From the NCBI GenBank assembly GCA_002772195.1, contig PCSG01000264.1, positions 235-14,268 on the forward strand: 14,034 nucleotides of DNA, written 5' to 3'. A program made the translations under genes and the position numbers. The notes beneath the pieces are model-generated. The model saw nothing but the letters and a program-made list of their open reading frames with translations, did no database searches and was not told the DNA's origin. Below, in pieces: positions 6,578 through 14,034 of the stretch; the stretch's first letter is position 1; each line of letters starts with the position of its first letter. The DNA comes from Desulfobacterales bacterium CG23_combo_of_CG06-09_8_20_14_all_51_8. GTDB taxonomy: Bacteria > Desulfobacterota > Desulfobacteria > Desulfobacterales > Desulfosalsimonadaceae.

Positions 6578-6656
6578 CTCTCTTACCCAATAACGATGGC
6601 GGAAAAGAGATGACATAACCGTCATAGGACGAAGAGCAAAGGATCTCTTTCTAAAA
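6578..6656 (+). promoter_or_regulatory. Leader with overlapping alternative stems before the monooxygenase gene
   Basis: Three pairings compete here. TCTCTT (6579-6584) pairs with AAGAGA (6605-6610). AAAGAGAT (6604-6611) pairs with ATCTCTTT (6643-6650), an 8-bp perfect stem. GAAGAG (6631-6636) pairs with CTCTTT (6645-6650, one G-U), placing the ribosome site AAAGGA (6638-6643) in its loop. ATGAC/GTCAT (6610-6614 and 6621-6625) forms a further small hairpin. The AAAGGA is 13 nt from the ATG, longer than ideal; a stem between them could shorten the effective distance. The arms are simple purine or pyrimidine runs, so chance is a real possibility. Confidence 0.3.
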
Positions 6657-7001
6657 ATGAATGTTATCAGAACCATCATGAACGTGCTTCCTGAAAAACA
6701 GAAAGAGGTTTTGCAAACGTTGATTTTAATAGTGGAGCCAACCGGAAAAGAAAAGGGCTGCCTGAGCTTTGGGATTTACGGTGATGTCGAAAACGAGAAT
6801 GTTTTCAACCTGATTTCGGAATGGAAAACCCGGAAGGAATTGGATCATCATATGAAATCCGCCAGATTCGGCGTTTTGCTGGGAACCAAAAGCCTTTTGG
6901 CTGAACCAATGAAAATTCAGATATTTACAATCTCAAACACGGAAGGTATGGACGCGGTCAATACCGTAAGAAAAAAAATGAAACGAATTTATTCCATATA
7001 A
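6657..7001 (+). CDS. Antibiotic biosynthesis monooxygenase-fold protein (YgiN-like)
   Basis: This 114-residue protein has the ABM (PF03992) ferredoxin-like layout. A first strand at about 2-10 is followed by an LPEKQKEVLQTL helix, then a KEKGCLSFGIYGDVENENVFNLISEWKTRKELDHHMKS core (about 32-69), and a last strand at about 85-92. Family members include quinol monooxygenases, haem-degrading enzymes and polyketide-tailoring enzymes that act without added cofactors. The substrate cannot be read from sequence. The C-terminal 20 residues are a basic extension. It probably starts an operon with the radical SAM gene (24-bp gap) and the hydrolase. Start ATG 6657 fits the first strand, although the ribosome site is 13 nt away; ATG 6678 would remove that strand. 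Confidence 0.85.
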   Translation: MNVIRTIMNVLPEKQKEVLQTLILIVEPTGKEKGCLSFGIYGDVENENVFNLISEWKTRKELDHHMKSARFGVLLGTKSLLAEPMKIQIFTISNTEGMDAVNTVRKKMKRIYSI

Positions 7002-7025
7002 AAAAACCGAAAGGACCCGGGTGAT

Positions 7026-8504
7026 ATGAACGCTCTCCTTATTTATCCCAAATTTCCGGATACATTTTGGTCGTTTACCTATGCATTGAGTTTTATCGGA
7101 AAAAAATCAGCCTTCCCGCCCCTGGGCCTGCTCACCGTGGCCAGCCTTCTGCCGGAACAATGGTCCAAACGCCTTGTGGACGTCAATGTGGAAAATCTTA
7201 CGGATAAAGATCTTTTATGGGCGGACGTGGCGTTTATCGGCGGTATGGCGGTTCAACGGAAATCCGCCAGACAAATCATCAACCGTTGTAAGGCGCTGAA
7301 TTTACGGATAGTTGCCGGCGGGCCGCTGTTTACTTCAGAACCCGATGAATTTGCGGAGGTGGACCATCTTGTGCTCGATGAAGCGGAATTGACGCTCCCC
7401 GCATTTTTGGCGGACTTAAAAAGCGGCTGGCCCCGAAAGATCTACCGCGCTTCCGGGTTCCCCAATCTTTGCGACACCCCGGCCCCTTCCTGGGATCTGA
7501 TCAAAACAAAACGGTATGCGTCCATGAGCATTCAGTTTTCCAGAGGGTGCCCCTTCAACTGCGAATTCTGCAACGTCACAACGCTGTTCGGACACCGGCC
7601 CCGCATGAAAACGCCGGCGCAAATCACCAATGAACTCGACCGCATCTATGCATCCGGCTGGCGCAGCAGCATTTTTTTTGTGGACGACAATTTTATTGGA
7701 AACAAAGCTTACCTTAAGACCCATTTACTCCCCGCTCTCATCGAATGGCGTAAGGATAAAAAAGGATGCGTGTTTTTCACGGAGGCATCCATCAATCTGG
7801 CCGATGATCCGGAGCTTCTGGATTTAATGGCAAAGGCCGGGTTTGATACGGTGTTTATCGGCATCGAGTCGCCCGATGAGGTCAGTCTGACGGAATGTCA
7901 TAAAACCCAAAATAAAAACAGGAATCTCCTTGAGAGTGTTGCGATCATTCAACGTTCCGGGTTGCAGGTGATGGGCGGGTTTATTGTGGGCTTTGACAGC
8001 GATGCGCCTTCCATTTTCCAGCGGCAGATCGATTTTATTCAAAAAAGCGGCATCGTCACCGCAATGGTCGGATTGCTCCAGGCCCCGCCGGGAACAAGGC
8101 TTTTTGAGCGGCTTTCCCGGGAAAGCCGGGTCGTCAATACATTTTCCGGAGACAATGTGGATGGAACAACCAATATCCTGCCCCGAATGGGAATCGACAG
8201 CCTTTTGGCCGGGTATCAATCCATCATGAAACAGATTTATTCACCCAAAAACTACTACCGGCGGGTGAGGACGCTGCTCAAGGAGCTAAAGGCCCCTGAA
8301 TTCAGGCAGCCGATAAATCTTCAGCGGTTCCTTTCATTTTTCAGGTCCGCCTTCCGGCTCGGGGTTTTGGGCAAAGAACGGTTTCAGTACTGGCAACTGA
8401 TGCTCTGGACCCTGATCTGCAAGCCCAGACTGATGTCCGTGGCAATCACGCTGTCGATCTATGGCCATCATTACCGTAAAATCTGTGAACGCTATATTTA
8501 TTAA
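7026..8504 (+). CDS. B12-binding domain radical SAM protein (DUF4070 group, HpnP-like)
   Basis: This 492-residue protein has an N-terminal Rossmann-like B12-binding domain (about 1-140: ALLIYPKFP start, FPPLGLLTVASLLP, a VAGGPLFTSEP turn). It lacks the classical DxHxxG base-off motif, as is common in this class. The radical SAM barrel (about 165-370) carries the 4Fe-4S motif CxxxCxxC at Cys175, Cys179 and Cys182, with FFVDDNFIGNK, FTEASINLADD and FIGIESPDE strands and a QAPPGTRLFERL segment. The C-terminal part resembles DUF4070. Enzymes of this class often methylate unactivated carbons or remodel lipids; the hopanoid C-2 methylase HpnP is a member, as I recall. No hopanoid genes are in view, so that substrate is not claimed. 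The ribosome site AAAGGA (7010-7015) is 10 nt before ATG 7026. A hydrolase follows 25 bp downstream. Confidence 0.9.
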   Translation: MNALLIYPKFPDTFWSFTYALSFIGKKSAFPPLGLLTVASLLPEQWSKRLVDVNVENLTDKDLLWADVAFIGGMAVQRKSARQIINRCKALNLRIVAGGPLFTSEPDEFAEVDHLVLDEAELTLPAFLADLKSGWPRKIYRASGFPNLCDTPAPSWDLIKTKRYASMSIQFSRGCPFNCEFCNVTTLFGHRPRMKTPAQITNELDRIYASGWRSSIFFVDDNFIGNKAYLKTHLLPALIEWRKDKKGCVFFTEASINLADDPELLDLMAKAGFDTVFIGIESPDEVSLTECHKTQNKNRNLLESVAIIQRSGLQVMGGFIVGFDSDAPSIFQRQIDFIQKSGIVTAMVGLLQAPPGTRLFERLSRESRVVNTFSGDNVDGTTNILPRMGIDSLLAGYQSIMKQIYSPKNYYRRVRTLLKELKAPEFRQPINLQRFLSFFRSAFRLGVLGKERFQYWQLMLWTLICKPRLMSVAITLSIYGHHYRKICERYIY

Positions 8505-8529
8505 TTCAGAAAAGGAAAGACGCATAGAG

Positions 8530-9462
8530 ATGATTGGACAACCCCATAAAACAATCGTAGACGGGACATCAATCGCCTGGAGCGAGATGGGTTCAGGGCC
8601 GCCGCTGGTGCTTATTCACGGCTTTCAGGACACCCACCGCATCTGGGGAAAGGTTGCCCCGCTGCTTGCCGATGATTTTCGGGTATTGATGATAGACCTT
8701 CCAGGCAGCGGCCTCTCGGATCGGCCCGACGCACCATACACCTTAACCTGGTATGCGCACATGGTCGTTGCATGGATGGATGCTATTGACCTCAAATACG
8801 CGCATATCTGCGGGCATTCTTTCGGCGGCGGCATCGCGCAGTGGATGCTGCTCGAGGACAGCAAACGCATAGACCGGCTGGCGCTTGTGTCGCCGGGTGG
8901 TTTGGGGCCCGAGGTCGGCATGTGGCTGAAGTATGCGACATTCCCCGTGTTAGGGCCCATGCTGACTCCGCTCGTTGTGCGCTACATTATTCCCATGCTG
9001 ATGCGTTTTGCCCCCGGGATTTTCGGAAACAGGGAGTCCGATGAAATTAAACGCCACGTCAAGATGATGCGAATTCCAGGGACGCATCTGGCTTTCCAGC
9101 GGTCGGTTGCGGGCGTCATCAATCTTTTCGGCCAGTATATGCAGACAAAACAGCGTGCGTGGGAGATTGATATTCTGCCCCCTATGGCCCTGTTCTGGGG
9201 GGAAAAAGATCCCATCCTGCCGATGAGGCAGGGGCGTTCCATGCTGGCGCAGTCCACCGGAATTACCCTGACGACGTACCCGAATTGCGGGCATTTCCCG
9301 CAACTCGATATCGCGCAGACATTTGCAAATGATCTAAAGGAATTTCTCTGCGATCCGGATCGGCCCATCTGGTTCATTTATTCTGAAAAGCTGAAAAATA
9401 GCCTGCCGGAGATTTTAGGGGACACCATGAACATGCCCACGATATCTATCCAGAACACATAA
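8530..9462 (+). CDS. Alpha/beta hydrolase
   Basis: This 310-residue alpha/beta hydrolase has an oxyanion-hole HGFQDTHRIW motif near residue 35 and DLPGSGLSDRP after strand 4. The nucleophile elbow GHSFGG contains Ser97. Asp227 lies in WGEKDPILP and catalytic His255 in CGHFPQLD, so the triad is complete. The cap region (about 125-190) is hydrophobic, with a PVLGPMLTPLVVRYIIPML stretch, suggesting a lipid-like or aromatic substrate or membrane contact. ATG 8530 is chosen because the family pattern begins there; an earlier ATG at 8461 would overlap the radical SAM gene by 44 nt and add 23 residues without homology-like character. AAAGGA (8511-8516) is 13 nt upstream, a long spacing. Close linkage suggests it acts in the same pathway as the radical SAM enzyme; the reaction (ester hydrolysis, C-C cleavage or dehalogenation) is unknown. 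Confidence 0.9.
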   Translation: MIGQPHKTIVDGTSIAWSEMGSGPPLVLIHGFQDTHRIWGKVAPLLADDFRVLMIDLPGSGLSDRPDAPYTLTWYAHMVVAWMDAIDLKYAHICGHSFGGGIAQWMLLEDSKRIDRLALVSPGGLGPEVGMWLKYATFPVLGPMLTPLVVRYIIPMLMRFAPGIFGNRESDEIKRHVKMMRIPGTHLAFQRSVAGVINLFGQYMQTKQRAWEIDILPPMALFWGEKDPILPMRQGRSMLAQSTGITLTTYPNCGHFPQLDIAQTFANDLKEFLCDPDRPIWFIYSEKLKNSLPEILGDTMNMPTISIQNT

Positions 9463-9517
9463 CCCTCATGGGCCATGATCACCATTTCGGCCAATATGCC
9501 CCTAGGATATTTTAATC

Positions 9518-12500
9518 ATGCCACGCCACATTGCCGCCAGTTTCACGAAAACGCTTCATGCCTGGGGGCTCTTTTCCAAAAATACCCTTGCGCAAACGAG
9601 CGCCAGTGATGAAACACCGTTGCGGTCGGAATTGTTCAGCGCCTCTCAGATGCAAGAACACGGTAAAATCCTCGCAGGTTCACAAATCCTGAGCGAAGAA
9701 CATACCCCGGAGCGTCTGTTAAAGCGGCTCACCGAAAACGAGGATGTCCTTCTTGAAGTTCGCGATCTGTTAATTGCGGTCGTAAAAGAAAACCGCAGGA
9801 TTACGCCGGCAGGGGAATGGCTTCTGGACAACTTTTATCTGATCGAGGAGCAGATTCGGACGGCAAAGCGGCTTTTGCCGAAAGGCTATGCCAGGGGACT
9901 TCCCCGCCTTAAAAATGGGCCATCAAAGGGACTTCCCCGTGTGTACGATATATCGCTTGAAGTAATTTCCCATGGTGATGGCCGGGTGGATCCGGAGAAT
10001 CTCAGCAGCTTTGTTGCCGCCTATCAAACGGTAACGACATTGCGCCTGGGCGAATTATGGGCGATTCCCATCATGTTGCGCCTGGCGCTGATCGAAAATC
10101 TCAGGCGGGTTGCGGCGAGGATTGCCATTGACAGGAACGACCGGAACCTGGCCGATTATTGGGCGGACAAGATTACCGAAACAGGGGAAAAAGACCCGAA
10201 AAGCCTGATCCTGACCATTGCCGATATGGCAAGATCAAACCCGCCCATGACCAGCTCCTTTGTTGCCGAGCTTTCCCGGCGCCTCCAGGGACAGGGCGCT
10301 TCCCTAGCGTTGCCTCTGACCTGGCTCGAACAGCAACTATCAGAGTCCTTTCTAACCATCGGCCAACTGGTCAAGGCGGAGAATCATCAGCAAGCGGCGG
10401 ACCAGCTTTCCATCAGCAACAGCATCGGAAGCTTGCGTTTTCTGAGCGGCATGGACTGGCGAAATTTTGTCGATACCATGAGCGCTGTTGAAAAAACGTT
10501 GCGGGAGGATCCTGCCGGAGTCTATGGCCGGATGGATTTTATCACCCGCGATCAATACCGCCACATTGTGGAGGCAGTCGCCAAGAAGAGCAAACGCTCC
10601 GAATTTGAAGTGGCCCGCGAAGCGATCGATTTGTCCCTTCAAAGCGCGGCTGAAAAAAATAGCAGCGGCGACCGGGAAACCCACGTCGGCTTTTACCTTA
10701 TCGATAAGGGTCTCCCCCAGCTCGAACGATGTGTGAGGGTCCGGTCAACCGCCATGGGCATGCTTCGAAGAACCGGACGCCGGTTTCCGCTCGCGTTGTA
10801 TCTTGGCGCAATTCTAATATTTTCAGGCATCTTTTCCGTCAGTCTGCTGATAGATATCGCTTCCGATACCATGGATGGCCGTTTATTCTGGTTCGTCGCC
10901 GTTCTCTGTCTTTTAGCGGTAAGTCAGTTCGCCATCGCTTTGGTCAATTTACTTGCGACCAGTCTTGCCATACCGCATCCACTGCCGCGAATGGATTTTT
11001 CCAAAGGGATTCCTTCTGAATCCATGACGCTGGTGGTGGTCCCCACCCTGCTGACAAGCGCAGAAAATATTGGGCAGCTTACGGATGCACTGGAAGTCCG
11101 GTTTCTGGCCAATCGGGACGAAAACCTGCGATTCGGCCTCCTGACTGATTTTTCGGATGATCCCGAGGAAACCCGCGCCGAAGACGAGCCTCTGGTGTTG
11201 CTGGCCCGGCAACGCATCGAGGCATTGAACCAGAAATACGGCGGGGCAGGAGATAATTTTTTTCTGTTTCATCGCCCCCGTATTTGGAATCCGCAGGAAC
11301 GAATCTGGATGGGCTATGAGCGGAAGCGGGGAAAGCTTGCGGAACTGAATTTGCTTCTCCGCGGCGGGCCTGGAAGCGGCTTTTCTCTCATTGTGGGGAA
11401 TACCGAAGTCTTATCAAAAGTGAAATATGTCATCACCCTGGACACGGATACGGAATTGCCGAGAGACGCCGCCTGGCAACTCGTTGGCGCAATGGCCCAT
11501 CCCTTGAACCGTCCTCAGTTTGATGCGATTAAGGGACGAATCGTTTCCGGATACGGGATACTACAGCCCCAGGTGGCCGTCAGCCTGCCCGGATCGAACC
11601 GGTCGCGTTATGCCCGCATGTTCGGGAGCGATGCCGGCATTGATCCCTACACCCGTGTTGTCTCCGATGTGTATCAGGACATCTTCGGCGAAGGTTCCTT
11701 CATCGGCAAGGGAATCTATGACGTTGACGCCTTTGAGCAGGCGCTTAAAGGACGTTTTCCCGAGAATCTGATCCTCAGTCACGATTTGATTGAAGGATGC
11801 TATGCACGGTCCGGGTTTATAAGCGATGTGCTGTTATATGAAGCATACCCGTCAACCTACAGCGCGGACGTGAGCCGCCGCCGCCGCTGGATTCGGGGAG
11901 ATTGGCAAATTCTGCGATGGCTCCTCCCGCGTGCACCCGGTCTCAATGGGGTGTCCCAGAAGAATCCCATCTCTGCCTTGGCCCGATGGAAACTCTTTGA
12001 CAACCTCCGGCGCAGCCTTTCGCCTGCCGCATTAGTCGCACTCCTCCTGCTCGGCTGGACCGTATTGTCTTCTCCCTGGTTCTCTACGGCCGCCATCATC
12101 GGTATCGTGCTGCTTCCTTCCTTGATTACCTCCCTCATAGGCATCCTCTACAAGCCCAGCGACGCCATGATGAGCCGACATCTCGCCATTGCAACCCGCG
12201 CATCCGGCAAATGTGTCATCCAAGCACTATTTACACTCATCTGTTTGCCTTATGAGGCTTTTTTCAGCGTTACCGCCATTTCCCGCACATTGTGGCGAAT
12301 GTTGATTTCAGGCAAAGGTCTTTTGGAGTGGAACCCACCGGAAGACGCCCATCAAATGCCCCGGTCGGAACTGGTCCAATCCTGCCGGAGCATGTGCTTT
12401 GCCCCACTCACCGCCTTGATCGCAGCGGGCTATCTTTCTTATGCACGGCCGATGGCCCTGCTTATCGCCCTGCCTGTCTTAATCCTTTGGTTTATTTCTC

Positions 12501-14034
12501 CATTTATCGCCTGGTGGATCAGCACGCCCCTCCGTCCCAGGAAAGTAAGGCTGAACGCCGACCAGATGGTTTTTTTGAGAAAGCTTTCCCGAAAAACATG
12601 GGCTTTTTTTGAGACCTTCGTCGGCCAGACCGATCATTTTCTGCCGCCGGATAATTATCAAGAATCGCCGACCGCAGTGGTGGCGCACCGCACGTCACCC
12701 ACCAATATCGGGTTTTCGCTCCTCGCCAACCTTTCCGCCTGTGATTTCGGCTACATTTCCGCTCAACAATTCATGGATCTCACGGCAAATGCCCTCCAAA
12801 CCATGGAAAAACTGGAGCGGAACCGGGGGCATTTTTACAACTGGTACGACACGGAAACGCTTAACCCGCTCTTGCCCATGTATATTTCATCCGTCGACAG
12901 CGGGAACCTGGCCGCATGCCTTCTGACCTTAAGGGCAGGGTTGCTCGCACTCCGTGACGAAAAGCTGCTGGGAAAAAGACTGTTTGAAGGTCTTGCCGAC
13001 ACCGTGATGGTTCTGATGGATGTTGCGGGGAAACCCACACCCACGGTACTTGCACAATTTACCAAAGATATGGAATTAATGAAATTTTCCGGAGAATCTG
13101 CTGGAGAATTTTCCGGCGTCGATCTTCAATCCGGCCATTCGTCCATTTTGTCAACCCCTTTTACTGTAAGACAGCGCCTTGAGCGGCTGAAGGGCTCTGC
13201 CGGTGAGGTTGTCCGTCACTTTGAGACCGCCCCTGAAAGCGACGCTGCATGGTGGGCGCGGACTCTTGCGGAACAATGCCGGGCTGCCATTAGTGAATTG
13301 GCCATGATGGCGCCCTGGGCCGGATCGTTGTCGATGGGGAAGACACTTGATGCGTTTCCCTACCTTACGGAGATCCCAACGCTGAGACAAACGGCCTGTC
13401 TCGATGATAATGTACTGCCCCTTATCAATGAACGGCGTAAGCTGAACATGACGCCAGATGATAACCAAAAGCTTGATAATCTGAGCAATTACATTTCAAG
13501 TTCAGGTCAGCACGCAAGGGAAAGAATGGCCCTTCTGGAAGACCTGGCGCGTCGCGCCGGAGACCTTGCCCGCGACATGGAATTTACCTTTTTGTATGAC
13601 AAAACGCGTCATCTCCTGTCCATCGGTTATAACGTCAGCGAAGGGTGGCGGGATGAAAGTTTTTATGACTTGCTGGCTTCTGAAGCGAGACTTGCCAGTT
13701 TTGTCGCCATTGCCCAGGGACAACTGCCTCAGGAAAACTGGTTTGCCCTGGGCCGTCTGCTCACCATTTCCGGCGGAGAACCGATTCTCCTTTCCTGGAG
13801 CGGCTCCATGTTTGAATACCTGATGCCGCTTCTGGTGATGCCGACCTACGAACAGACCCTCCTCGACCAGACTTGCAAGACGGCGGTGGCCCGGCAGATG
13901 GACTATGGAAAGAAGCGCGGCGTGCCGTGGGGAATTTCAGAATCAAGCTACAATATAACCGATAGTCATCTTAACTACCAGTATAAGGCCTTTGGTGTGC
14001 CCGGTTTAGGTCTCAAGCGAGGACTTGCCGGGGA
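9518..14034 (+). CDS. ndvB: Cyclic beta-1,2-glucan synthase (3' partial)
   Basis: The frame is open from ATG 9518 to the window end (1505 codons) with no stop; full family members are near 2,800 residues. An in-frame TAG at 9503 and an AGGA (9504-9507) 10 nt upstream support this start. Order: N-terminal helical region (1-420); two membrane helices (about 424-450, 457-485); a GT84 glycosyltransferase domain with Asp642 and Asp644 in LDTDTELPRD, HDLIEGCYARSG around Asp756, and an R-x-x-R-W motif ending at Trp791; several more membrane helices (about 834-1001); then the transglycosylating (GH189/glycoamylase-like) region from about 1049, including RGHFYNWYDT, GGEPILLSWSGSMFEYLMP and GVPWGISES (Glu1475). 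The C-terminal GH94 phosphorylase part is outside the window. It makes beta-1,2-glucan chains from UDP-glucose at the inner membrane and cyclises them. Cyclic glucans in the periplasm aid osmotic adaptation and host contact in rhizobia and Brucella (NdvB/ChvB/Cgs). Confidence 0.95.
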   Translation, partial: MPRHIAASFTKTLHAWGLFSKNTLAQTSASDETPLRSELFSASQMQEHGKILAGSQILSEEHTPERLLKRLTENEDVLLEVRDLLIAVVKENRRITPAGEWLLDNFYLIEEQIRTAKRLLPKGYARGLPRLKNGPSKGLPRVYDISLEVISHGDGRVDPENLSSFVAAYQTVTTLRLGELWAIPIMLRLALIENLRRVAARIAIDRNDRNLADYWADKITETGEKDPKSLILTIADMARSNPPMTSSFVAELSRRLQGQGASLALPLTWLEQQLSESFLTIGQLVKAENHQQAADQLSISNSIGSLRFLSGMDWRNFVDTMSAVEKTLREDPAGVYGRMDFITRDQYRHIVEAVAKKSKRSEFEVAREAIDLSLQSAAEKNSSGDRETHVGFYLIDKGLPQLERCVRVRSTAMGMLRRTGRRFPLALYLGAILIFSGIFSVSLLIDIASDTMDGRLFWFVAVLCLLAVSQFAIALVNLLATSLAIPHPLPRMDFSKGIPSESMTLVVVPTLLTSAENIGQLTDALEVRFLANRDENLRFGLLTDFSDDPEETRAEDEPLVLLARQRIEALNQKYGGAGDNFFLFHRPRIWNPQERIWMGYERKRGKLAELNLLLRGGPGSGFSLIVGNTEVLSKVKYVITLDTDTELPRDAAWQLVGAMAHPLNRPQFDAIKGRIVSGYGILQPQVAVSLPGSNRSRYARMFGSDAGIDPYTRVVSDVYQDIFGEGSFIGKGIYDVDAFEQALKGRFPENLILSHDLIEGCYARSGFISDVLLYEAYPSTYSADVSRRRRWIRGDWQILRWLLPRAPGLNGVSQKNPISALARWKLFDNLRRSLSPAALVALLLLGWTVLSSPWFSTAAIIGIVLLPSLITSLIGILYKPSDAMMSRHLAIATRASGKCVIQALFTLICLPYEAFFSVTAISRTLWRMLISGKGLLEWNPPEDAHQMPRSELVQSCRSMCFAPLTALIAAGYLSYARPMALLIALPVLILWFISPFIAWWISTPLRPRKVRLNADQMVFLRKLSRKTWAFFETFVGQTDHFLPPDNYQESPTAVVAHRTSPTNIGFSLLANLSACDFGYISAQQFMDLTANALQTMEKLERNRGHFYNWYDTETLNPLLPMYISSVDSGNLAACLLTLRAGLLALRDEKLLGKRLFEGLADTVMVLMDVAGKPTPTVLAQFTKDMELMKFSGESAGEFSGVDLQSGHSSILSTPFTVRQRLERLKGSAGEVVRHFETAPESDAAWWARTLAEQCRAAISELAMMAPWAGSLSMGKTLDAFPYLTEIPTLRQTACLDDNVLPLINERRKLNMTPDDNQKLDNLSNYISSSGQHARERMALLEDLARRAGDLARDMEFTFLYDKTRHLLSIGYNVSEGWRDESFYDLLASEARLASFVAIAQGQLPQENWFALGRLLTISGGEPILLSWSGSMFEYLMPLLVMPTYEQTLLDQTCKTAVARQMDYGKKRGVPWGISESSYNITDSHLNYQYKAFGVPGLGLKRGLAG

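Noticed and set aside
7026..8504. Naming the radical SAM gene hpnP
   Set aside because: The domain layout fits, but many DUF4070 proteins have other or unknown substrates and no hopanoid gene is in the window.
8461..8529. Earlier start for the alpha/beta hydrolase
   Set aside because: It would overlap the radical SAM gene by 44 nt in another frame and add residues that are a shadow of that gene's end.
9894..9938. Two copies of GGGACTTCCCC, the first palindromic (9894-9905 and 9928-9938)
   Set aside because: Both are in frame in the glucan synthase and encode GLPR motifs that I recall as a usual feature of this family region, so protein constraint explains them.
13079..13119. Short in-frame repeat of ATTTTCCGG in the glucan synthase
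   Set aside because: It is a seven-codon local repeat (FSG motif) in a poorly conserved linker, too short to be meaningful.

Overview
The window reads as chromosome from a Gram-negative, double-membraned bacterium with moderate GC. The likeliest placement is Desulfobacterota (sulfate-reducer relatives). That is an inference from protein style: a PAS/HisKA/HATPase/REC hybrid kinase, DUF1318 lipoproteins with an N-terminal INIYFP-type strand, a YgiN-like monooxygenase, and a B12-binding radical SAM/DUF4070 protein. No rRNA or other phylogenetic marker is present. Every gene I can support is on the + strand.

Layout. (1) 1-1272: the 3' part of a hybrid sensor histidine kinase, cut by the window start. 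(2) 1329-4712: a two-gene operon. A 940-residue AsmA/YdbH-like protein anchored in the inner membrane is followed 15 bp later by a 181-residue lipoprotein that joins a YnbE-like N-terminus to a YdbL/DUF1318 domain. By analogy with E. coli YdbH-YnbE-YdbL, this is probably a lipid bridge between the two membranes. (3) 4713-5041: a non-coding gap with a weak terminator candidate and a sigma-54-like promoter candidate. (4) 5042-6577: a compact stress/envelope cluster of CsbD, a DUF2959-like lipoprotein, a second CsbD and a DUF3185 membrane peptide. The two csbD genes and the DNA after each form an approximately 277-bp direct repeat. (5) 6657-9462: a probable operon of an antibiotic-biosynthesis-monooxygenase-fold protein, a B12-binding radical SAM enzyme and an alpha/beta hydrolase. 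(6) 9518-14034: the 5' two-fifths to half of a very large cyclic beta-1,2-glucan synthase gene that runs off the window without a stop codon.

Most of the gene content concerns the cell envelope: lipid transfer between membranes, two lipoproteins, a small membrane protein, a possible lipid-modifying radical SAM enzyme and periplasmic glucan synthesis.

The most unusual signal is a 68-base non-coding element 3' of each csbD copy (5231-5298 and 6252-6319). It is better conserved between copies (65/68) than the csbD coding sequences (153/180). It contains two inverted repeats, and two of its three differences are a compensatory A-T to G-C change in one stem. This is the best candidate here for an undescribed RNA or regulatory element. 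The second most interesting point is the YnbE-YdbL fusion next to the YdbH-like gene.
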